DNA of 64,000 bases from Lumbricus terrestris (taxonomy: Eukaryota; Annelida; Clitellata; Crassiclitellata; Lumbricidae): positions 25,982,956-26,046,955 of the forward strand of contig OX457038.1 of the NCBI GenBank assembly GCA_949752735.1. Direction: 5' to 3'. Under the pieces are notes generated by a model. The model searched no databases and was not told the DNA's origin. It saw only the letters and a list, made by a program, of their open reading frames with translations. The position numbers were made by a program, and so were the translations under genes. This document shows positions 1-9,223 of the stretch, piece by piece. Numbering within the stretch: the stretch's first letter is position 1; each line of letters opens with the position of its first letter.

Positions 1-242
1 AATTGATCAACGGATGTATACAAATGGACAGATAAATGGATGCATAGAAGAATAGATGGATGTCTGAAAAAGTAGATGAATAAATAAGATCAATAGATGA
101 ATAAACGGATAGATGAATGAACGGCATGTTACTATAGTAGGCCTATCGGCGAATGAACAAATGAATGAAAAGGCGAACTGATGAATTGGTTCTACAGCAG
201 GGGTTCTCAAACTGTGGTACACGTACCCCCGGGGGTACGCCA

Positions 243-700
243 GGCGCCGGTAAGGGGTACGCGAAAAATTCCAGAAATATACATTTTTTGAGTTTATGGA
301 CTTTGTGTCCATCTTTCTTCGATTAGCAACGATTTTTAACGTTGCAACATAGACACTCTATAACAGCATCGACATCGTCGTTTATTTCTTCCACAGCAAA
401 TAATTAAACTCACATAATTTGTTATACAATGCATGCAACATATTTATGTTTAGGCCTGTCACTATAACGTTGAAACAAATAATGGCGCCGGTAAGGGGTA
501 CGCGAAAAATTCCAGAAATATAATTTTTTGAGATTATGGACTTTGTGTCCAGCTTTCTTTGATTAGCCATGATTTTTAAAGTTGCAACATCGTCATTTTA
601 TTTCACAACATATTATTGGAGTCACATAATTTATTATACAATGTATGCAACATATTTATGTTTAGGCCTACCACTATAATGTTGAAACAAGTAGGCCTAG
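243..700. repeat. about 240-bp internal tandem duplication in the outer hAT element
   Basis: The block starting GGCGCCGGTAAGGGGTACGC at 243 recurs at 484 and is followed by the same TCCAGAAATATA and GACTTTGTGTCCA segments. A third, shorter match (ATTTATGTTTAGGCCTA region) runs from about 590 to 690. The block lies just inside the left terminal repeat. Confidence 0.8.
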
Positions 701-1266
701 TGTATAAATGGTTGAAAGTACCAAAGCCAGAAATTCTCAGCCTATATATATATAATATAAATAGCGGATAGCGGATAGCTGAATTGGTTTAAGGATTAAT
801 TTCATGGTCTGGCTTTCAATTTTGCGATTCCGTTCAGCATGTCATAGGCTATCTGGGTGAAACTGGTTTTTAAATTATATTATGCTTGGCAATTGCTTGC
901 TATCAAAAACCAACATGGGGTAATTTGCGTCTGAAATTGACAAATATTAAACCATATTTTGTGCTTGTCTAAACAAGCCCACAGCACTATAGGTTCTCTA
1001 TTTCTTATAATACAGAGGCTGTAGACCAATTTTCTCCGTTAAATTTGTTGATGAAATTATATGATTCAAACAAAGTTTTGCTCTCTATAGAGACTCTAAT
1101 AAGCATAGGCGTAGGGGACATTTCAGCAGTGGGGGGGCAAAAATTTTACTTTTGCCCGAAAAATAAACCCGGAATAATTGACGTCGTGCACACATGGCCA
1201 TCTCTGTTCTTGCACCCACACCCGGGGACAAGAGCAGAGGGACAAATACCCCGGGGTCCTGCAATA

Positions 1267-2000
1267 TCGTCGCCTGAGAGTCATCTTCGCGTATGTCCAC
1301 TTTTGTGAATTCCGAGAAAAACGAGGTAGAAGTTTCGCATCTTTGGACGCCAAAAAAAATATTCAGTGCAATAAATCTTCAGGCAAAGACGTCATATTAA
1401 AGCATCGACATTAATTAAAGGATGTTGCATTAAAATTAAACTGAAACTTAGAATGGTTTTTGTGAAATTGTGGAAAATGTTGTATAAAATGGATTTAAAT
1501 CAATTGCGAGTCATCCTGACGAGAAAAAATATGAAATAGCCTAATTCAAATAATAAAAGAAAGCAATACACAATCATTTGCGACTTTGTTCGTTTCAATT
1601 TTCGCAAGGTTAATAGGATACCCTATTTTAATAAAAGGAACGTTTTTATTCCCTGGACATATGTATACGACACTATGATACAACGAAGTGGAATGTCGTA
1701 TCTCCATCGTCCAATCAACGACGAGCTTTCTCTGGACATACGACAATGTACTTTTAACCGTGAATGCGGCACTGGAGATACGGCAAAATAAATTGGAGAT
1801 AGGGCCCACGACAAAACAACACTGAAATTGGACATACGACAAGTAGGGCTAGTTTCGTTGAATATCTTTAAAGCGACTTGTCGTATCTCCTACGGTAACG
1901 GTTAGCAGTGAAGAAAGATAAGCAACATTTTTGCTACAAATCAAGTCTAAACTCGATTTGTAAAAAATGGACATACGCGAAGATGACTCTCAGGCGACGA
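1267..2000. mobile_element. TA-flanked inverted-repeat element (third nesting level)
   Basis: The left end TCGTCGCCTGAGAGTCATCT is mirrored at the right end (AGATGACTCTCAGGCGACGA), and the complementarity continues to about 30 bp (CTTCGCGTATGTCCA). TA dinucleotides flank both ends (1265-1266 and 2001-2002), which fits a Tc1/mariner-like MITE. The interior has several TGGACATACGACA motifs. A related copy starts at 39244. Confidence 0.82.
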
Positions 2001-2616
2001 TAGGCCTATTATAGGGACCAGGCTGGGTAATTTTAGGCATGTATGAAAATTTGTTACGTAGCTTAATATTCCTGACACTTAACCAGTTCAAACTTCACAC
2101 GAGCAACTGATTAAATTCATAATTGTACATAGTTTTTGTATTTGATCAAATCATCAACAAAGCGACTCAGTAGGGTGCACCGTTCAGAGGCGCTTACAGT
2201 GAGCAAGACCACGCGCGACGAGGCAGATTTTAAGATGAGAGATGGAATAAGAGAGACTGCCAGAGAAAGTGTATAGAGCGAACGCAAGGTGAAAGCTCAT
2301 TACAAAGAGAAGGATCAATTGAGGCAAATGACCAAGACTGAACCATATCAGTTCTAGGAGGAGGAAACAAGGGTTAAGTCTGTTAAATGAACGAAGTGGA
2401 CGGTTGGAGGAGGCTGAGTGACGAAAAGATTCTAACTTTTTCAGATAGCAGACCAAGATCTGCACGTTCAATGCTGATGATCACAAGATTATCGTGTTTA
2501 TTTTGCCTCATGACCAGGTATAGGCCTAGTAGAAATTTCGATGTCATTCAGGCGGTGAATTCAGTGTTCTGTGGCACCTAGCTTGCATGCTGTGAATTTC
2601 CCCAAATGCCACGAAT

Positions 2617-3190
2617 AGTCGCAATTTTCGGGCAAATTTCGGCTCTTGAATTTGCTGCGATTCTCGCCAGTATTTACTAAATGCTACCGTGAATTCAGAA
2701 TTTTTCGAGAATTTCTGCTGTCAACGGTTATTGTGAGCTAACATCTAACTCGATTCGGGCAAGATTTTCGGGCAAACTGCGGCCCTTGAATTTGTTGCGA
2801 TTCTCGCCAGTATTTACTAAATGCTACCGTGAATTCAGAATTTTTCGAGAATTTCTTCTGTCAACGGTTATTGTGAGCCAACATCTAACTCGATTCGGGC
2901 AAGATTTTCGGGCAAACTGCGGCCCTTGAATTTGTTGCGATTCTCGCCATTATTTACTAATGCTACCGTGAATTCAGAAATTTTCGGGAATTTCTGCTGT
3001 CAATGGTTGTTGTGAGCTAACATCTACCTCGCATCGGGCAAGATTTTCGGGCAAATTTCGGCTCTTGAATTTGTTGCGATTCTCGCCATTATTTACAAAA
3101 TTAATGCTACCGTGAATTCAGAAATTTTTCGGGAATTTCTGCTAACCATGGTTGTTGTGAGCTAATACCTAACTCGATTCGGGCAAGATG
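2617..3190. repeat. 140-bp tandem repeat, four copies
   Basis: The landmark CTTGAATTTG occurs at 2645, 2785, 2925 and 3064, giving a period of 140 or 139 bp. Each unit carries TGCGATTCTCGCCA, TGCTACCGTGAATTCAG and CTAACTCGATTCGGGCAAG. The array lies inside the 1104-3341 element and probably expanded after its insertion. Confidence 0.9.
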
Positions 3191-3512
3191 GAACTGGGAG
3201 ATAATGTGGCATATTATTGAACGGTGAACTTCAAGAGTTTTGGTTAGTATTTCCTCGGGTCCACTTGCCCGAAAAAACAGACTTGCCCGAAATTTGGGGG
3301 GGCATTTGCCCCCCCTGGACCCCCCGTCTCCTACGCCTATGCTAATAAGCGATATCACCAATAATTAAGTGGATTTTCAGCTGTCACTGCAAGGGGAACT
3401 TCGCATTGGCAATTTGTTTCTGATCTGGTTCTGAGGTCGGGGGTACGCCATCATTCGATTTTATTACTTGGGGGTACAATAAAAATAAAGTTTGAGAACC
3501 CCTGTTCTACAG

Positions 3513-5690
3513 CCTACCTTCGCACAATTTCAAATTTCTTTTTCTGGTGATCTTTTGCTAAAAGTGACATTTTGTGTCGATCCTTACATCACTGGTCGTC
3601 AATATAATATTGTCTTCAGATGATTTCATCTGATCGAATTTCTATTTCTACTTCTTCTGATAGACAGTTTTCGATAATTTTCTTTTCGAAATGTCAGATT
3701 TCTTCTAATTCAATTTCCTCGTTCCCATGGCTCGAAGCAAGCGGTTCAAATATGACGTAATCGCTGGATGACGTCTATAGTAAGTTTACGTCATGGGTCC
3801 TATTGTCGTTGATTTGCACATAAGTAAGTAATTCCTAGTCAATGGCACGCATTATGAATGAAGTTTTTTCAGTTCGCAAGAGATAGCCTATTTTAAATAA
3901 TCATAGGCCTATAATAGTGTGTAAGTGTTACTGTAGGCTACATGAATATTAGAATATTATTGTCTGGTGAATTAATCATTCGGACATTCAGCACAGAATA
4001 AATAACATTGTCTCTACTGTGCTTTCAGTAATCGAAAGTATATCCTGCTTGAAAGGCAAATCAAGTTTTACTGTAGGCTTACTTTTATCTCAACATTCTT
4101 GACGTCTCGCTCTTCAGACTAAGACTATGTTCAAGACTCCGCTCAACTCCATTCCGATCGATACCTTCCAATGAGACTCAGCAAAAGAATTTGATTTCAA
4201 TGTGTTCAATTAGGCCTATACGCATAATAATGGTTAATAAAATTGCTCATTGCGAATACACAGTGCGAGTGGATAACAATTTTGAAATTTCAAAAGATAT
4301 TTATAGAATATTTCTGAAATATTGTGATATATAAACAGCTCCGTTCCACCACCCTAAACTTTGGTGGACCGTAGGCGGCCTATTTTTCCACGGTAAGAAT
4401 CTGCTTTTGTCACAGTTTGTAGCCTACTTGTAATTGAAATCTCGAGAATTCTTCAGCGCGCACAATTGGATGCTATAGGTTGCGGTGAGCGGGCGCCAGT
4501 CCGTCCTTAGTCCTTGGTACCGGTACTTAGAAAACCTAAAGCGAATAAGAAATAGGCCTAGAGCCCTAGAATCCTACAGCTGCATTGCAAATCGCTGCCA
4601 GTGACGTCAGAAGCAGCAGCAACGGCGATTGCAGAGACTAACGATTATGGCTTCTAGCAACTCTTCGTAATGCACGTGAATAGCATGCAGCAGTATGTCT
4701 GGAAATCATAATCTCCAATTCTCCGTATACCTGATCTGCTTCCGTTTTAAACGAATGATTCTGACGTCATCAAGCAGTGGAACAATGAGCATTCCTTAAT
4801 ATTGCGAAATATCCATGGACCTTACGTATATCTGATAGGCAATTCAGACGCAGATGTTGTTCTAAGCGTAGAACCCATAGAAACTTTCAATTTTTAAATG
4901 GCTAGATGATTGTGTCACTCGGCAGAAAGGGCGGACTAAATTCATTGTAATATATCGACAAGAATCGAACACAAAATATGGTAACGTGAGACCTTATTTT
5001 TTTATCTCTTTCTCGTGATTCAATAATTACTACTAGGCTATATGCTACATTGTCATAATTATTTTAATAGACTAACTCGCTCATCTACAACGATGCCTTA
5101 GTTTAAAAAGCATAAAAGAACGGTAGAGCAATCGTTTTTTTACATGCCATACACTGAGAAAATAGTCTAGGCTATAATAATAGCTCCATCTTAAACAATA
5201 ACTTTTTCTCAAGCAGCTAGAGGAGCAATTATTGTCCCTTGAAAACTGACACCTTTTTTCGTTCATGTAGTCATTCGTTTATTCTATGGAATTATATAGC
5301 GCCCTTTAGGAAACTACATTTTAACTTAGATCTGCTTTTTGATTTTTAACAAATTTCTAAGGAAACTATTCATATTAAAAATTATACCCAAACTTAAACT
5401 GAGAAAGTTGCATAAGAAAAATCTTTGAAAAATACCCGTATTCCTAATTTCCATGCAGCATTGCATTTTCAAGCTCTTGTTACTAAAATATTTAAACGTG
5501 ACTATCGTAAAAAAATCCCCCCTCCCCGCAAAAATTTATGCGGACGCCCATGGACCCTCCGTAATTTTTCAATAATTATCAGACTTGGAGTGGGGGCATC
5601 GGGATACAAGGTACACTCCCTCGCAATCTCTTCCTACAAAATTATGTCTTATTTAACATGAATCGTAGAATTGCATTTTTAGCAAATGAC
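3513..5690. other. intergenic, no recognisable gene
   Basis: AT-rich sequence with scattered TAGGCCTA palindromes and several TGACGTCA-like sites (about 3773, 4603 and 4762). A short C-rich stretch near 5518-5560 resembles the ends of the hAT MITEs elsewhere in the window. TATATAGCGCCC near 5294 resembles the SINE/LINE tail in reverse orientation. No convincing coding frame. Confidence 0.5.
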
Positions 5691-5832
5691 ATAATTTATC
5701 TGATAATAAATAATAATAATTTATCTGATAATAAATAATAATAATAATTTATCTGATAATAAATAATAATAATTTATCTGATAATAAATAATAATAATTT
5801 ATCTGATAATAAATAATAATAATTTATCTGAT
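5691..5832. repeat. AT-rich minisatellite upstream of the first membrane-protein gene
   Basis: Repeated unit ATAATTTATCTGATAATAAA followed by a variable number of TAA triplets, about six copies, with unit length varying from 26 to 29 bp. Confidence 0.9.
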
Positions 5833-5901
5833 TGGTTTTCAGTTGTCATATTTTGCTCCGATTCTAACCGCCGTGCATCGTTCCGATTGAGCCATGTCCC
5901 G

Positions 5902-5909
5902 TGACGTCA
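5902..5909 (+). promoter_or_regulatory. CRE-like palindrome TGACGTCA
   Basis: A perfect TGACGTCA, the CREB/ATF consensus, lies 55 bp before the ATG at 5965. Placement just upstream of an open reading frame makes a regulatory role plausible. Similar sites also occur by chance in the intergenic DNA before it. Confidence 0.3.
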
Positions 5910-5964
5910 CTCGCCTAACAACTTGGACATAGACACATCTAAGAAAAGGAAATAAACAGATAGA

Positions 5965-6450
5965 ATGGCTGCCCCCGTCCAGATGGGTATACTGATCGAC
6001 CAACTGATGCAGCAGCAGCAGCAACCGCAGCAGCAGCAACCACAGCAGCAGCAGCGAGTGATTAGGATCGGTGACCTGGCAGATGAGATCATGCATGGAC
6101 GCCAGGTGCTGAGGATACTACGAAGCCTGGTCGTTGTCAGCCTCGGTGTCCTTGGCTTTTCCACAGCCATGGCCGTCATCGGCTTTGCCTTCGCCGTCAC
6201 AGCCACCGTCAGCCTCCTCGGTCTGTTCGAACCGACGGGCGTCAATAACTACCTCATGTTCGCCCTTGTCACCGGGGTCCTACTGCTCTGCCTCTTCACC
6301 ACAGAACTGCTCGCCTCGATGGCCTGGAACGACATACGCAGCTACTATCCACGAGATGGCGCTGACGCCGATCGTCGGTTACAGTCTGGTTCACTGCCTC
6401 TGTCGCCTCTCACCTCATCGCTATCATCCGCTGCTGATCTGCGTTTCTGA
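5965..6450 (+). CDS. small two-helix membrane protein with a polyglutamine N-terminus (family member 1)
   Basis: Encodes 161 residues in one uninterrupted frame from the first ATG. Residues 16-30 are a glutamine tract interrupted by prolines and encoded mostly by CAG. A polar, partly basic stretch follows (31-53), then a long hydrophobic segment (about 54-87, probably one helix plus a re-entrant part), a short loop, and a second hydrophobic segment (about 96-120). The second helix ends in ELLASMAWND, matching EMVASMKWND in the gene at 20680-21069. LGVLGFS in helix 1 matches LGLFGFS there. The tail after residue 130 is Ser/Leu-rich. There is no signal peptide. I do not know a named family with this layout; a membrane role is inferred from hydrophobicity only. 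It lies on the strand opposite to its relatives. An intron cannot be excluded. Confidence 0.72.
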   Translation: MAAPVQMGILIDQLMQQQQQPQQQQPQQQQRVIRIGDLADEIMHGRQVLRILRSLVVVSLGVLGFSTAMAVIGFAFAVTATVSLLGLFEPTGVNNYLMFALVTGVLLLCLFTTELLASMAWNDIRSYYPRDGADADRRLQSGSLPLSPLTSSLSSAADLRF

Positions 6451-7237
6451 AGGACGCCTTATGATTTTTCTAGCGCTGTTATGATAGGACGTCAGGAACG
6501 ATCGGCGGCAAAAAGCAGACGATAGGAATCTAAAGCATAGATTTAAATGTTTTCATTTTAATTCAATTATCTCGTTTTGTCATCGTTGCTAATCCTAAGT
6601 TGAATCGTCTGGTTACAGTTACTTAATTGGTTTATTTGCAAATATTGGTCTATTTGCATAATTATTTTTTGAAAATAATTTCTTCCTTAATTAACACGAA
6701 CCAGGCGAACAATAGCCCAGGCCATCAATCGGTTGATTTATTAACTATTGATCTTGTTCAGCAATTGTTTTGGCACATCTTTTGTCTTATAGGTCTACAA
6801 GATTATTAGCGTCTGTTTTACGGATCCACGGCACATTTCATTAGCTGCACTTGATGTGATACGGTATTATTTGATGACCGAAGTCTGGATTGAAAGTGAT
6901 AGGAGTGCATATTAAGTGACAGCAAGACAGCTCAATGACAGACCATCCTTCCATAGGTGAACAAAAACCACGGTAGATTGGACCATTGGACTCTCAAAAA
7001 GACAACCTTGTAGGTTAATCGATGCAGTGGTGTGGTGTGTATGTGGTATGTGTGTGTATGTGGTGTGCATGTGTGTGTGTGTGCCTTGAGTTGTAGGTGC
7101 GTAGTGTACAAAATTAACGCAATTGACCCGACAGTGTAATTGCGGACATCAACAAACTGTCTTCACCAAGTCTGACAGCTAAAGAGCAAGGTATCGAACG
7201 CACGGGAGAAGAATGGAGCGAAAGAACGGAGGGAAGA
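6451..7237. other. 3' flank of the first membrane-protein gene, no further gene
   Basis: Contains AT-rich sequence and a GT-rich patch at about 7030-7085. No coding frame is supported. Confidence 0.5.
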
Positions 7238-7571
7238 AGGAATGGACGAAGAGACGAGAGAGACAGACAGAGAGAGAGAGACAGACAGAGAGACAGAGAG
7301 AGACAGAGAGAGACAGATAGACAGACAGAAACAGACAGAGACAGACAGAGACAAACAGAAAGACAGAGACAGACAGAGAGAGAGAAAGAGAGAGAGACAG
7401 AGAAAGAGAGGCAGAGAGAGAGAAAAAGAGAGAAAGAGAAAGAGAGAGAGAGAAAGAGAGAGAGAGAGGGGGAGGGAGAGGGAGAGGGAGAGAGGGAGAG
7501 TGGGATAGTGGGAGAGTGGGAGAGAGGGAGAGAGGGAGGGTGAGAGGGAGAAGGAGAGGGAGAGGGAGACA
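7238..7571. repeat. GA-rich purine tract, about 330 bp
   Basis: Nearly pure purine on the plus strand: (GACA)n and (GA)n units pass into GGGAGA units. The open frames across it are products of the repeat. Confidence 0.95.
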
Positions 7572-9223
7572 GGTGTAGAATTCATGAATACGAACTTGGG
7601 TATAAGTAAACTATTACTGCTTAGGCCTAAGCATAGTATCACAGTGAGCACTGAGCATACACTATCCACTAAGTCCATCTGTATAAGCTTGGTGATCTGC
7701 TGTTGAAGATTCAGTGCCCACAGCAAAAGAAGCATTAAACCGTTTGAACCTTGGTTCAAATCGCAAAATAACTGTAAAATCGGTATTTAACCGATTTCGT
7801 TCATATTGAAACTAAAAGCCAGGTGGCTGTCGCGGGTCGCATTTGTCGGGTCCACGAGCCGCATGCGAATCGCGGACCGCATGTTTGAGACCCTGAATTA
7901 AATCATTAGAATGGACTAGTACCTCAGGTGTATGCGATAAAACAGGCGCTTAATCAGCACCAACCACTCTCCATAGGTCAAGTGCTAAGTATCTCCACGG
8001 TAGCTGAATCAGATCTCTGACAGGAAAAAGAGGAAACTGACCACCGCAGTGGACAATGAGATGTGGTCACTGATGGTCAGTCTGTTTTGTATCTAACTGA
8101 TACATTGCAATGTGCTGATTAATGACTTTTCAAGGACCTCGGATGCAACGGCAGCACAGGCGGCGGCGGCGTCTGTTGCGGCAGCATCTGGTCCTGCTGC
8201 TTCTGTTGCTGCTGCTGAACACCTTGTGTTTATCAATTGATGTCGCATTCATTGCACAGATGTCTGTCTTAATGACACACACACTCACACACTCACACAC
8301 CCCCCCCCAACCCCCCACACACATCCATTCATCTGGACGTAATACTTAATTATTGTACATCACATAATTTCCCATAAACGTGTCTAGTGCATCACAGCAC
8401 ATTTACACACAACTACATACACACTGACGCACACATACACAGACATGTTAATTGGACACATGTCTGCATTTACGCAGATGGTTCGCATTTGAGGGTGCGA
8501 AATTTGTACGCGTGCGATGAAGACCATGCATTGCCTATAGACTGTAGTGACCTGCGGAAAGGGTGTAGGCCTACATTTCTTTGTATCATATATAATATTA
8601 TCGTCGACCGTAGGTCTACATTGTGACCTGCAGTGAATTCTTCGCCAAGCCTCAGACGTTCATGGCGACGACGACCACGCAGTCTCTCGTCCTCCACAGC
8701 CCGCACAGACTCACAGCCATCCATTCCACAGCAGATTCGGATTCCTGGAGTCACCGCGTTGCAGACACACATGTGTTTTCTCACATTTGAGCTAGATAAA
8801 TACAGACTTTCTTGTATTTCTCTATTGACGTTCTAGCGTTCTTGTACAGGACATCAAAGCTTTGTATATAGTTGGAAGCCACACGCTCAGAATACGCTGA
8901 CCTGACGGCTAAGCTCAGCTAAATATGGTAAGCAGACCATAATTATATAGGGACCTATACTTGCCTTAAGATGATAATTATGTACATATTATAGCCTGCA
9001 TGTTGATATGGGTATGAAACGTTGCGGAAATCCAAGCGTTAATAGAAGCGTACCGGTACTTAAGGTAAGTTGAATTAAGTTCTATAAAAATGATATAATG
9101 TCTCTGCAATTCAATGCGACGAAAAAGAAGACAATTAGGAAGTCAGGGTTGAGTTTCTTATGAGAAAGACGAGATGAGCATAAGCATATGGACAACTGAA
9201 ATGGATGAGCTTTTTTTATCGTA
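7572..9223. other. intergenic, with repeat fragments and a CA tract
   Basis: At 7828-7896 there is a solo right end resembling the 46368-47249 hAT family (GCATGTTTGAGACCCTG). At 8150-8220 there is a GC-rich triplet run (GGCGGCGGCGGC, GCTGCTGCTG) that could be a short exon, but its frame is unsupported. CACA-rich DNA spans about 8276-8330. The last 30 bp before 9224 contain TTTTTTTATCGTAATGCAG, a possible 3' splice acceptor. Confidence 0.5.

Larger units (their letters stand above)
1104..3341. mobile_element. hAT-type element nested inside the outer hAT element
   Basis: The ends are CATAGGCGTAGG at left and CCTACGCCTATG at right, a perfect 12-bp inverted repeat. They are flanked by the identical 8-bp direct repeat CTAATAAG (1096-1103 and 3342-3349). 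Subterminal G-rich and C-rich runs and TTGCCCGAAAA motifs are also mirrored. No transposase is visible. It is inserted in the outer element and itself contains a TA-flanked element. Confidence 0.92.
198..3504. mobile_element. hAT-type DNA transposon, outer shell of a nested insertion
   Basis: The left end CAGGGGTTCTCAAACT is mirrored by AGTTTGAGAACCCCTG at the right end. An identical 8-bp direct repeat TTCTACAG sits immediately outside (190-197 and 3505-3512). An 8-bp target duplication with CAGGGG-type ends is the signature of the hAT superfamily. I see no transposase reading frame, so it is non-autonomous. The left part contains an internal duplication (243 and 484 onward), and most of the interior is a second inserted element. 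Confidence 0.93.

Noticed and set aside
7163..7759. 198-codon minus frame, Ser/Leu-rich
   Set aside because: Produced by the GA/CT purine-pyrimidine tract, where stops cannot occur; no non-repeat coding signal.
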